NCBI GenBank assembly: GCA_016748015.1
Contig: JAAOMT010000557.1
Coordinates: 207,494-271,493 of the forward strand
Direction of reading: 5' to 3'
Source: Geosiphon pyriformis
Taxonomy: Eukaryota; Glomeromycota; Glomeromycetes; Archaeosporales; Geosiphonaceae
DNA: 64,000 nucleotides
The notes under the pieces are model-generated. The model saw only the letters and a program-made list of their open reading frames with translations. It made no database searches and was not told the DNA's origin. Below, in pieces: positions 44,751 through 55,481 of the stretch. The first letter of the stretch is position 1; every line of letters starts with the position of its first letter. The position numbers were made by a program, and so were the translations under genes.

Positions 44751-45445
44751 TCAATCCACCTTAGATTTAACCAACTTAGGCTCCAGGACTAACTCCCCAC
44801 CATCCATCAAATGATCCAACACTACTTTATAAAAAAGACACTCCAAAACACTTCTAATAGTGTGATCTTTATCCACCTCAAAACTCTCTATTCTCTTCTC
44901 AATAGCCTGCCTCACACTAGATTCTTCAGCATGCTTAGATTCTAACAACTTAGAAGAGCAATAAGACTTCCTTGTCTTAGCCAGTCCAGAACGGATTGCA
45001 TCAAAACTGGCACCAAAAAAAACAGAGATCTTACTGGCAAAGTGCCCACAGAATCAAGCCTGTTCCAAGTATCCAACAACAAGACAAAATTTCCGCTAGA
45101 AACCAACCAAGAAGTCTTCACCAGTTTAAACACAAGTAGCTCCAGTTTATGAAACTGGGAAGATACCTTATTAAAAACACAATCAAAACTCTTAAACCAT
45201 TTTTTCTTGAATGTTCCACCAGCCGAAAAAACCATAACCTTATGAACAATGTCCCATATCACATCCAGATCAGAAAACTGCTTAGCCACAACAAACTCAT
45301 CCAAAAACATAACAGCATTAACAGCTGTAGCATTCCTGAATTTTGACCACTTAATCTCACTGGTATTTTTGATATCATACTTCCAACAATCTTTATTAGC
45401 TTGTTTGTACAGTGAATTCAGCTGGACATCAAGCAGACCACCCAA
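44751..45445 (-). pseudogene. LIN-E EN-RT linker, 5' edge
   Basis: 45445-44942: GGLLDVQLNSLYKQANKDCWK, FKKKWFKSFDCVFNK, HKLELLVFKLVKTSW; 44948-44751: LLESKHAEESSVRQAIEKRIESFE. Same linker as 34774-35295. The element starts just after the endonuclease. Confidence 0.82.
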
Positions 45446-45644
45446 CTATATTAATCAATGATTAAGTACAAAAGGGAACTCTTATTGAGGACACTTGGAA
45501 ATGAGCACTCAATAGGCTGGACAGTTATCCACATGATAATTATAAAATCTGGAGAATGGCAAGTGCCAAAGCTGAAGGCACCATGCCTGAAGAAATACAA
45601 GAAATTAAGGACAACTCTTGGACACCTGAATATAATGGACCCAA
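45446..45644 (+). pseudogene. GY2-b Cys-rich domain remnant, 5' piece
   Basis: In one frame this reads KGTLIEDTWK-stop-ALNRLD then MASAKAEGTMPEEIQEIKDNS, matching GY2-a 18390-18540 (CKGTPIDNT, MAYVKAEGV). The upstream part of GY2-b (LTR, protease) is missing; the fragment starts at the LIN-E edge. It resumes at 55482 after GY1-c. Confidence 0.75.
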
Positions 45645-46536
45645 TGTTATCAGTAGAATTTTAGCTATTAATTAGTATAACAAAAAGTAAGATGATTAAA
45701 TTACACAATATCCTGAACTTTGTAACATTTAAAAATTTGCCGAAATTTACAGAAATTCGCCGAAATTTATAAAAAATTTGCCGAAATTTAAAGAAATTCA
45801 CCGAAATTATGAATAGTTCACCCAAATTAATCAATAGTTCAGCAAAATAACTTGTAGTCTATCAAAATGTATCTTTAGTTCACCGAAATTTGAGCAGAGA
45901 AAAAGTGCAAGTTTATAGACTAGTACTACAACAAGTTGTATAAAAGAAGAGCTTTTCTCTTCAAGAAAATGTATCTTACTTTAGATTTATTACTTAGAAT
46001 CATTCTTATACACACAAAAAGAAATAAATATTAAATAATTTGAAAAACCAAATTCTTTAATTATTGCACTTGGAAAATCCCCAAAACCCAACTAATGTTT
46101 TAAAATTGATTAGCTACCAATTTCAGTAAACTGTTAATGACTCCAGGCCTGGATAGAAAACGTTTCTCTTGACAGAATTCAATTTCTTTTACATTTCTTT
46201 TACATTTCTTTTATTTTCTTATTATAATCATTAAAATAGCCTACAGACAAGATTCCTATAGAAGAGTTGACTTTTACAGCAAAGTAACTACACATTTTTA
46301 GTGAGCTTTTAGACGAGCAATTTCTGGGAAAGAGTTGATATTTACTACAATGTAACTACATAAAGTAACTGGCAAGGAATTGGCATTCTACTTATAAGCC
46401 CAGCAATTCAAATTATAGGAGATAATTTGAAGATAAATTCAGTTATTGGAAGTTCATCTACTTTTAGAAAATGTAAATTTGCAACCAACAGACATTTACA
46501 ACATTCAAAAAAAGAAACCAAAAATCTCTGGTAACA
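45645..46536 (+). repeat. GY1-c 5' LTR (892 bp, internal deletion)
   Basis: Starts TGTTATCAGTAG, ends CTCTGGTAACA. Relative to 54491-55481 it lacks 116 bp between two AATTAGTAT repeats, and has about one extra GCCGAAATTT unit (near 45735-45815). Confidence 0.92.
45735..45870 (+). repeat. Degenerate tandem GCCGAAATT units in GY1-c 5' LTR
   Basis: Four AAATTYGCCGAAATTTA-like units about 20 bp apart, then weaker CACCGAAATTA and CACCCAAATTA units. They lie upstream of the TATA box (45940). The 3' LTR has three (54695-54745). Confidence 0.75.
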
Positions 46537-46556
46537 TTTGGTGCTCTCCCATGGAA
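46537..46556 (+). promoter_or_regulatory. GY1-c candidate primer-binding site
   Basis: TTTGGTGCTCTCCCATGGAA directly after the LTR; TGGTGCTCTCCCA is shared with GY1-a. Confidence 0.45.
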
Positions 46557-46581
46557 ATAACACAGCAACAACAAATTCAAA

Positions 46582-48640
46582 GTTGCAACCACACCAGACA
46601 CAATAACTCTAGAGTATCATCAGTCAATTTACACCCACTGCAAGCAAAGATTCAACATCCCAGACGGAATTGAAGTTGTCAAGAAATAAGTATACCAATA
46701 TATTAAAAATTGCATCAACAATTATCTTTTTGGAAACTACAACATTTCAGAAGTTAGAAGCAACCTCTACAATAATTTAGTGCACTATTCACAATTGGGA
46801 ACAGAAAACCTGAACAGTAAAACACTTGCTACCTACTTCCAAGAACTTAATTTTAATATTATTGAGTACTGTGAAGAAAAATACCCAGTACAGCCCAAAT
46901 ATTTTTTTAACTTTGAATCAGAAACAGAGACAAGCAACAAAAGCAAACAAAAAATAAAACAATACTCAAGAACCACTCCAAACACTCCAATACTACCAAA
47001 GACAACTGCCAAACACTTGCAAACACCTGAACAAGAAACCAATGTCAAATTACCACTTTCTATTACACCATTTCTAATTTCACTTGTTCAACCACAAACA
47101 CCAAGTTCACTACTTAACCATTTCTCCAGACCAGAAGATTTTCAGTCACCTAGAAATCCTACTCAACAACAAGAACCAATATCAACAAGTGCCAATATCA
47201 TTGATTACTTACAAGAAAACGAAAGTAATTATTCAGAAAGCTTGGAAAGTGAAGAAACTGAACAAAAACCAGAAGAAGCCACAGAAAACAAAGAAGAAAT
47301 GGCAACTGCTTATATTGCAAAGATTTCAGAATTCATGGGTAAAGATAATGATACTAGTCCTCAAGAATGGCTTAACAAAGTTCAAAAAGCAGGAGATGCA
47401 AATGGTTGGAATGCAGCAAGAATGCTCAAAGCAATTCCATACTTTCTCCAAAGAATTGCAGAAGAATGATTTGAAAACTTAGAAGAACTATTTGAAAACT
47501 GGCAAGCATTCAAAGATGCTTTTCTACAACAATTCACTGACAACAACACTTCTATCACTCTCAAAAACTGCTTTCACAATATCAAGCAAGAAACATCTGA
47601 AACTGTTATGACCTATCTTGAAAGATTCAACAAACTTCTCAGATGAATTCGCCAATTAGAAACCAATGACTACTATTCCGATGCTCAAATTCTGGATCAG
47701 TTTATAGTAGGGTTAAAAGACAAACTGATTAAGAAAGTCTGTTCACATGTTTTAGCAGATTTAGCAACTGCCATTAGACATGCAAAGAATTATGAAATGG
47801 CTATGGAAGAAGCAAACCACACCAAACTTGTTAATTTGGCTATTAGAGAAACCAGCTCAGTAGCTGAAAAAAAGATAGACCAACTCACAAAGAAAATTGA
47901 AAGCTATTTTACAAACCAGCAACAACAGTAACAACAACCACAAAAATATCAATCACCACAGCGACACAACCAAAACAACTTTGGACCACCATTCAACAAC
48001 CAATCTCAAAATTGTTACTATTGTGGAATTCCAGGACACTGGAAACAAGATTGCAGAAAACTACAAAAAGACCAACAAAACAAGAGTAATCAACATTATT
48101 CTTCATCACAACAATCTTATTACCAACTCCTACCACCAACTTATTATTCACTAAGACCACAAATTCAAAACAGCTATTATCAACCAGCTCCACAACTAAT
48201 TCAACAACAATATTAGCAACCTTTACCAATTCAGCAATATCAGACACCACCCATTCAACAATATCAAGTACCAGCAAGAAAATTGGTTCAACATAACCAA
48301 TTTACACCCCAAAATCAATTTCAGAATAACAACAACAGAATTAATCCAAATAACCAGTTGGTTCTCCGAAATTCTGGTCAGCAAAAACCCAATCACTATC
48401 ACACTCAATCCAGTTATCTTATAATACCAGAGGAATCAGATTTTCAACAATCTGCACTTTCTGAAGGTAAAGTTGTAGCACTCAGATCAAATCCTTCCAA
48501 CAACACTATTCCACTGGCTCAAATTGCCCAAAATGCCAACCTTTCAGATATATTCCCATTCGAATTTGAAGCAAATGAATCACCATTCTTGCTTAGTAAT
48601 GCAGCAGCTAATGAACAAAAAGCTATCACTGTCATGTACA
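46582..48640 (+). pseudogene. GY1-c gag with zinc knuckle
   Basis: The codon equal to the GY1-b start is GTT at 46582, so the start is lost. Gag N-end with IYTHCKQRFNIPDG, stop at about 46687, then open 46780-47469 (YSQLGTENLNSKTLATYFQEL, YFLQRIAEE) to a Trp-to-TGA change. Then FENLEELFENWQAFKDAFLQQF, a Lys/Glu helix and a Gln-rich run. The best knuckle in the window is CYYCGIPGHWKQDC at 48013-48054. A Gln/Asn/Pro-rich linker continues in the same frame into the protease (open 48283-48729). Confidence 0.87.
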
Positions 48641-49190
48641 CTGAAGCTACAGTAGAAAAAAAACCCATCCGACTAATTCTAGACAGTGGATCAGCTGGAA
48701 GTATTATCACTTACCAGTTAATACAATAGCTTCAAAGAACTGTTGACAGACCAGCCCAAACTGTAATTGTTATAGCAGATGGTATGAAAAAGACACCAGT
48801 AGGAGAAATTGACAATTTTTCATTTACCATTGATAGAATCACCATTCCAGTCAAAGTTCTAATTATGAATACACCCCAATACCAAGCTCTGATCAGAAAT
48901 AATTGGCTTCTTAAGGCCAATGCAAACTTGGACTGGAAAACTCAGGAATTAAAAATCTTATACCAAGGACAATACACCATAGTACCTGCTACTTGTGATA
49001 CTTTTAACAAATGATCAGAAAAAGTCCCAGTATTTGAATTTGAAGAGGAGAAAGAAATGCCACTTACTGAAACCTACATGGCTCTTGGATCAACATCCAA
49101 TTGGTCTGAAAAAACAGAACAGGAGATTTTTGAAGAATCAAGAGGATGGAAAAAAGTTAGATATTCTTCACCAGAACCATGGAAACAACC
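48641..49190 (+). pseudogene. GY1-c aspartic protease
   Basis: LILDSGSAGSIITYQLIQ (about 48676-48729) with DSG intact. Second half PVKVLIMNTPQYQALIRNNWL near 48850-48910; the catalytic-flap region is short, as in other fungal gypsy elements. Stops at 48727 and 49012. Confidence 0.85.
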
Positions 49191-49197
49191 ACCCTAT

Positions 49198-49815
49198 ATT
49201 CCACTCAAATGCAAAGATTGCAACAAGAAACTTTCATCAATGAGAGCATGTATTTTTTTAGAAGAGAAATATGAAACTTGTACCTGTTACTTTTGCAAAG
49301 CATACCATAAAGAACGATTTGGATCTCCAAAAAAAAGTGGAAAATGAGACAACACATCTTGCCTTACATGTAAAGATATGTTACCAGAAGAATGCAACTG
49401 GATTGATGTTGCAATGAGAAGAGGAGTATGTAATCAAATTTGTCAATATGCTCTATCAATTTCGGAAAAAGTCAGAAGAGGAACACCATTTGATGCAGCA
49501 TACAACAGTGCTCTCAATAAACTTTACCACTACCCTCATGATGCTGAAATGATTTTTAACCTAACAATGACATTGATTAATAGAGCCACTCAAGAAGATG
49601 TCCATCAAATGAAAGAAGCTGAATACATTGAGTATACCATGGAATTAGCTGGATTTGATTATGAAAATGAAGCAGAAACATATTATCAAATTGCAAGCCA
49701 CACATATCCGACCAAAGAAGCTCAAATTCAACAATTAGAGCAAATAAACATTCAATTGTGTAAAGAATACATCATGTTTTGTGATGACCAATAGTGTTTA
49801 GAATACTATGCTCTT
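49198..49815 (+). pseudogene. GY1-c Cys-rich domain
   Basis: KCKDCNKK, CTCYFCKAY (one Cys lost to Tyr), CLTCKD, CNQICQYALS, then LCKEYIMFCDDQ-stop-CLEYYAL. The 49378-49794 frame is open for 138 codons. Comparison with GY1-b shows which cysteines decayed: all by G-to-A. Confidence 0.65.
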
Positions 49816-50830
49816 AGCATTCCTCTGCCAAATAAGAATGATGAAAATGAAATCGAATTTGAAGTATCTGAACTAGTAGAAAAACTACCAACCACCCTCA
49901 TCTATCTTCTTGAAAAGCAACCATCTCTACAACTTAAATATTTTGACAACCATAGCCAAGGAATCAGACCAGAAAAAGCACACAAAATTGATGCCGGATA
50001 TGATCTAAGATACCCAGAAAAAGATACTTTGGTTCTCCAACCAAAGTTTTTGACAAAAATCAATCTCAAAATCGCTCTTGAAATTCCACCTGGAGCAATG
50101 GTTCAAATTGCCTCCAGATTATCATTGGCAAGCAAAGGAATCAATATTAGAGAAGGAGTTATAGATGCAGGATACACTGGAGACATTACTATCATGTTGT
50201 AGAATGAAACAGACAAACCATTCAAGATTGAACATGCTGAAAAAATTGCTCAAGCAATTTACCTACCCTTAATCAATATTTCAGGTCTACAATCAGTTAA
50301 CAACAGAGAACAATTGGGAAAAAGTGAAAAAAGAACTCAAGGTTTTGGTTCAACTGGACAATTTACACTTCCAGTAAACATAGTCCTTAAAATACAAAAT
50401 GAATCTTACCAGATTCTTCAACTTCCCCAACCAATTACCATTTCACCTTTTGAAGAACATCACAAAATTTACACTTGCTCAAAACCCACTACTACCCAAC
50501 AAATCTTTGAATCCAATGAACAAATCTGTTTGAAGCATAAAATCTTAATTCCAAACATTTATATTCCCAAAAGAATGAAAAAATTTCAAGTTACATTCTA
50601 CAATCCCAATAATTACCCTATTGTCTTATTAAACAAATTAGAGATTGGAATCATATGCAGCAATATTTTTCAAGATAAAAACCCTCAAATTGTCTCTAAT
50701 TTTATCAAAATTGTAAGGCACACTCTACTCCCAAATCCAAATATCATTCTCACCACTGAAAACTACCATCTTTTAAAAGAAAAACTCTCTTATATCAACA
50801 TGGGTCCCTTAGAACCTCAACAACAAAGAC
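49816..50830 (+). pseudogene. GY1-c dUTPase and linker
   Basis: Motif 1 KIDAGYDLRYP near 49985, motif 2 SRLSLASKG, motif 3 EGVIDAGYTGDI near 50155, motif 4 HAEKIAQAI, motif 5 QGFGSTG near 50340. All five are present; motif 2 has Leu for Ser/Gly. One stop (Gln to TAG at about 50201). The linker (VTFYNPNNYPIVLLNKLEIG) follows in a frame open from 50314 to 50949. Confidence 0.88.
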
Positions 50831-52205
50831 AATTGAAACAATTGATAGCTGAATTTGCAGATATATTTGCAAAAGACAACAATAACTTGGGAAAAACGGA
50901 TATTGTTCAACATCAAATCCATACAGGAGATACTTCACCAAAACATTAGCAAGCTTACAGAATACCACCTGCCAGTCACCAATTCATCAGAGAAGAAGTC
51001 CAGAGAATGCTTAATAACGGATTGATTCAACTATTAAGAAGTCCTTGGGCCTCACCAGTAGTCCTTATCAAAAAGAAAAATAGAAAAATCAGTTTTGTGT
51101 TGACTATCGCCAATTGAATAGTGTAACAATTGAAGATGCCTACCCTTTTCCAAGAATTGATGACATGTTAGATGCTTTAGGAAAAGCCAAGTTCTTCTCA
51201 ATTTTGGACTTGGAAAGTGGATACTGACAAGTCGAAATGGACCCAAAAGACTGACTCAAAACAGCATTTACCACCCAAGAAGGAAACTATGAGTTCAATG
51301 TTATGTTTTTTGGACTCTGCAATGCACCAACAACATTTCAGTGACTCATGGTTGTTGTATATAAAGGGCTCTTGTGGCAATCAGTAGTTGTTTATCTTGA
51401 TAACACTGATGTATACTCACCAAGCTTTGAAGCCCACCTCATTCACCTGTGAAAAGTTTTTCAATGATTACAAAAAGCAGAATTAAAGTTAAACATTGAA
51501 AAATGTCACTTTGGAAAAACAAGCTTGATTTTTCTTGGACACATAGTTAGTAAAGATAGAGTCAAACCAAACCCAGGAACAATTAGTGCTGTTAAAAACT
51601 TTCAAACTTTCAGAAATACCACAAAACTACAAAGATTTGTAGGATTAATCTCTTACTATTAAAAATTCATAAAAAGATTCTTAGAAATTGCCAAACCACT
51701 CAATTATCTTACCAACAAAAATGTGTTATACAAATGGACTGAAGAACAACAAAAAGCTTTTGAAACTCTCAAAACAAAATTGACAACAGCCCCAGTTCCT
51801 GCTTACCCAGACTTCAACAAACGGTTCCAATTAGCCACTGATGCTTCACACATAGCATTTGGTGCCATTTTATCACAATTAAATGAAAATGGACAAGAAC
51901 AAGTCATCGTCTATGCTAGTAGAACACTCAAACCAACAGAACTAAAATATGGCTCAACTGAATTAGAAACTGCCACAGTCATCTGGGCTCTTAAATATTT
52001 TCAACAATATCTGAAGAATGAAAAAGAATTTGACATCATAATTGACAATATTGGTCTCAAATGGCTCAATAAAAAGAAAACTGAACAAAGTGCCAAACAG
52101 TCTCAATGGAATGACTTCTTAGCAGACTACAAATATATTGTATATCACAAACCAGGAAAAATACACACTAATGTTGACAGTCTCTCAAGGATGAGACAAT
52201 ATTAA
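50831..52205 (+). pseudogene. GY1-c reverse transcriptase and RNase H
   Basis: [33 protein letters not shown]; a 1-nt deletion near 51094 (ATCAGTTTTGTG versus ATCAGATTCTGTG in GY1-b) shifts the frame. Then [17 protein letters not shown]-stop-QVEM, NAPTTFQ, VVYLDNTDVYS near 51400 (YxDD to DN). RNase H is open 51723-52205: ATDASHIAFGAILSQ, TELETATVIWAL, FDIIIDNIGLKWLN, ending MRQY-stop. Confidence 0.9.
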
Positions 52206-52272
52206 TACCAACATTAATACCAACAAAACACCAACAAACTTAACAGCAAAACAAACAACAAAATCAACAACA

Positions 52273-53658
52273 ATAGATCCAGAAAACTACAACAACATCA
52301 AAAACTATTTGGAGACTCTCACCATGCCAGAAAATTGGTCCCCAAGTAAAAAACATTGATTACAACACCAATTTAAACAATATTTTATACACCACAACAA
52401 AATCTATTACAAAAATTGTAAAAATCCAAACCAACTACTTAGATTAGTACAGGAAAATAAAAAAGAAACAATTTTATATAACATGCACACAGATCCATCT
52501 TCAGCACACTTGGGAAGAGATGGAACAATTCAAAGAACTCTTGAACATTATTTTTGGTCTCACATGCAAAAAAACATTTGACAATATGTAGAATCTTATG
52601 ATAGTTGTCAAAGAAGAGGAGGAACTCGTCTCACAGAACCTTTAAATCCAATCAAAGTTGGACAACTGTTTGACAGAGTTGGAATTGATTTAATCAGACC
52701 ATTACTTATCACAACCCAAGAAAATCAGTATATTGCAGTAGCAGTAGATTATCTTACCAAATGGCCTAAAGCTAGAGCCATCCGAAGAGCAGATGCAAAA
52801 TCAGTAGCAAATTTCATCTATGAAGACATTATTTGTAGACATGGATGTCTAATTGAACTTTTATCTGATCAAAGAACACATTTTGTGAACAACTTGATAC
52901 AAAAAATTTGTGAACAATTCAATGTCAAAAGACATCTATCATCACTTTATTACCCTCAAACAAATGGACTTGTAGAACAGTTCAACAAAACATTGTGTGA
53001 ATTGTTGGCCAAAATCTCAACAGATTTTGAGCAGAAATGGGATATCTTTATTTTATCAGTGTTACTAGCATACAGAACACTAAAACAAGATACTACAAAA
53101 CACACACTATTTGACCTTACTTATGGAAGGACAGCAACATTACCAATTAATTTCACAGTAGAAACATATTCTGTGCAACCAATTAATGAAGAAAACTTTC
53201 AAGAAACATTCCAAAGAAGGGCCTACACTCTTTTTAGTACACTGGAAGGAAAAAGAAGAATAGCAGCAACTCATATTGAACATTCCCAAGCTCAACAAAA
53301 AGAAAGACATGACAACAAATTACCACCCATAACCAACGAATTTAAAGTTAGAAATAAAGTTCTCTTACACAGAACTAAGGCTAAAAAACAATAGAGTAGA
53401 AAATTTGAACATAAATGGGATGGACTATTTTATATTTACGAAATTCTAGGCAATAGATTATACAAGTTAAAACTTGATGACAAAATACTAGCAAAAATTG
53501 CACATGGAAACAGATTAAAACACTATTATTCCAGAAACAATCCTGAACTATTAATTCCACAAATTGGTACACATTCCCCTTTAATTAATCCTAAAGATAT
53601 TCCCCAAAATTTAGAACCAATAATTATAATAAAACAACAACCAAACTTGAACACTTAA
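52273..53658 (+). pseudogene. GY1-c integrase, separate +1 ORF
   Basis: The codon equal to the GY1-b ATG is ATA at 52273, 67 nt after the RNase H stop and in the +1 frame. Zinc finger: AHLGRDG, SYDSCQRRGGTR (first Cys is Tyr). Core: GIDLIRPL near 52680, LLSDQRTHFVN near 52860, QTNGLVEQFN near 52960; Asp, Asp, Glu kept. Open 52885-53394, then KFEHKWDGLFYI (GPF-like). Ends NLNT-stop near 53658. Confidence 0.88.
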
Positions 53659-53802
53659 ATTTTACAATATTTTTTAATAAAAACACAAAGACAAAAAATA
53701 GTAAATAATTACAAAAAACACCCAAACCCAAAAACAAATAAAAACCCCATATCCAAAAATAATTTTCTTTATTCTTTCTTTTTATAATTAGTCAATTTTA
53801 TC

Positions 53803-54510
53803 ATGATTATTCCCCGAAATATTCAACAAATATCCCAAAAGTTAATGTTAGCCTTGAAAACACTTCCTGACTTATTCATAACGATTAATGGAAGTCAAAT
53901 TAATTACATTCAGAAAGAAACCACAGCCCCAGTAGTAAATTATTTACAGAACTATCACCTCTATAGAAGAAAAACAAGAAATCACTCTGAAAATAGGTTA
54001 CCAAGACTTTTGAAGCAAGCACTGGAAGAAAATCTTTTAATTGCCCTTATTGACATTCCACCAAATGCTACAATACAACAAAAACTTCTACTACTTCTCA
54101 ATAAACGGAACAATGAACACACCCCTATCTATAAATACTTTCACATTGGAAAGACACTTTATGAACGAAAACTGAAACTTAAAACAACAAATCTCACTTC
54201 TGAAGCTATACAAAAACAAATTTATAATGAATTCAAAACAGCAGCTGGACCAACAAACACTTGCTACAAACTTAGAGCAGCTTTTAGACTCTATGATTTG
54301 TTTAATACTTGTGAAAATGTTTTACAAAATCTAATACTGCAACCAATGAAAGTCTAATATATTGGCAAACTCACAGAACTGAAATTTCAATAATTTTCAG
54401 ACCAGATTACTTCAATTATTTTGGATTACTATTTCAATATCACAGATAGTGCTTGGACTTTAATGGAGCTCAGTCTTGAGGAGGAGATTATGTTACCAGT
54501 AGAATTTTAG
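53803..54510 (+). pseudogene. GY1-c ORF3, overlapping the 3' LTR
   Basis: ATG 53803 (MIIPRNIQQISQKLMLALK), 235 codons, open to 54357; two stops replace Gln (54356 region) and Gln/Trp near 54391. Ends EEEIMLPVEF-stop at 54510: the purine tract GAGGAGGAGATTATG is itself coding and the last seven codons cross the LTR start (54491). Same protein as GY1-a and GY1-b ORF3. No recognised domain. Confidence 0.65.
54476..54490 (+). promoter_or_regulatory. GY1-c polypurine tract
   Basis: TGAGGAGGAGATTA immediately before the 3' LTR; GY1-a has a weaker GAGAAGAAGGTTA. GY2-a has GGAGGAGATAA. Expected primer for plus-strand DNA. Confidence 0.65.
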
Positions 54511-55481
54511 CTATTAATTAGTATGAAATTACTCTTATAATTCCTATAATTAATTAGTATATTAATATTATTTCAAATTATCATTTATTATTTAATCAAT
54601 TATCACATATCACGATTCAATTAAATAATCCAATTAGTATAACAAAAAGTAGAATGATCAAATTACACAATACCCTGAACTTTGTAACATTCAAAAATTC
54701 GCCGAAATTTACAGAAATTCGCCGAAATTTATAGAAATTCACCGAAATTATGAATAGTTCACCCAAATTAATCAATAGTTCAGCAAAATAACTTGTAGTC
54801 CATCAAAATGTATCTTTAGTTTGCCGAAATTTGAACAAAGAGAAAAAGTGCAAGTTTATAGACTAGTACTACAACAAGTTGTATAAAAGAAGAGCTTTTC
54901 TCTTCAAGAAAATGTATCTTACTTTAGATTTATCACTTAGAACCATTCCTATACACACAAAAAGAAATAAATATCAAATAATTTGAAAAACCAAATTTTT
55001 TAATTATTGCACTTGGAAAATTCCCAAAACCCAACTAATGTTTTGAAATTGATTAGCTACCAATTTCAGTAAACTATTAGTGACTCCAGGCCTGGATAGA
55101 AAACGTTTCCCTTGACAGAATTCAATTTCTTTTATATTTCTTTTATATTTCTTTTATTTTCTTATTACAATTATTAGGGTAGTCTACAGACGAGATTCTT
55201 ATAGAAGAGTTGACTTTTACAGCAAAGTAACTACATATTTTTAGTGAGCTTTTAGACGAGCAATTTCTGAGAAAGAGTTGATATTTACTACAACATAACT
55301 ACATAAAGTAACTGGCAAGGAATTGGCCATTCCACTTATAAGCCCAGCAAGTTCAAATTATAGAAGATAATTTGAAGATAAATTCAGTTATTAGAGGTTC
55401 AATTACTTCTAAAAAACGTGAATTTGCAACCAACAGACATTTACAACATTCAAGAAAAGAGACCAAAAACCTCCAGTAACA
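54491..55481 (+). repeat. GY1-c 3' LTR (991 bp)
   Basis: Pair of 45645-46536, full length, with TATAAAAG at 54882 and ends TGTTACCAG / CCTCCAGTAACA. Confidence 0.93.

Larger units (their letters stand above)
41335..45445 (-). mobile_element. LIN-E: 5'-truncated LINE
   Basis: Minus-strand element with complete 3' end (tail near 41320-41340, ATTCATTAAAC) and ORF2 from the end of the endonuclease to the C-terminus. ORF1 and the endonuclease are absent. Its 5' edge at 45445 abuts a GY2-b fragment. It keeps longer open stretches than LIN-A or LIN-B. Confidence 0.88.
45645..55481 (+). mobile_element. GY1-c: near full-length LTR retrotransposon in GY2-b
   Basis: LTRs 45645-46536 and 54491-55481. 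Flanks CCAA (45641-45644) and CTGA (55482-55485) fit a 4-bp CCGA duplication whose CpG decayed differently on the two sides. Not interrupted by another element, so it gives the reference order: gag, knuckle, protease (DSG intact), Cys-rich domain, dUTPase, RT, RNase H, stop, integrase (+1), ORF3, LTR. Confidence 0.93.
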
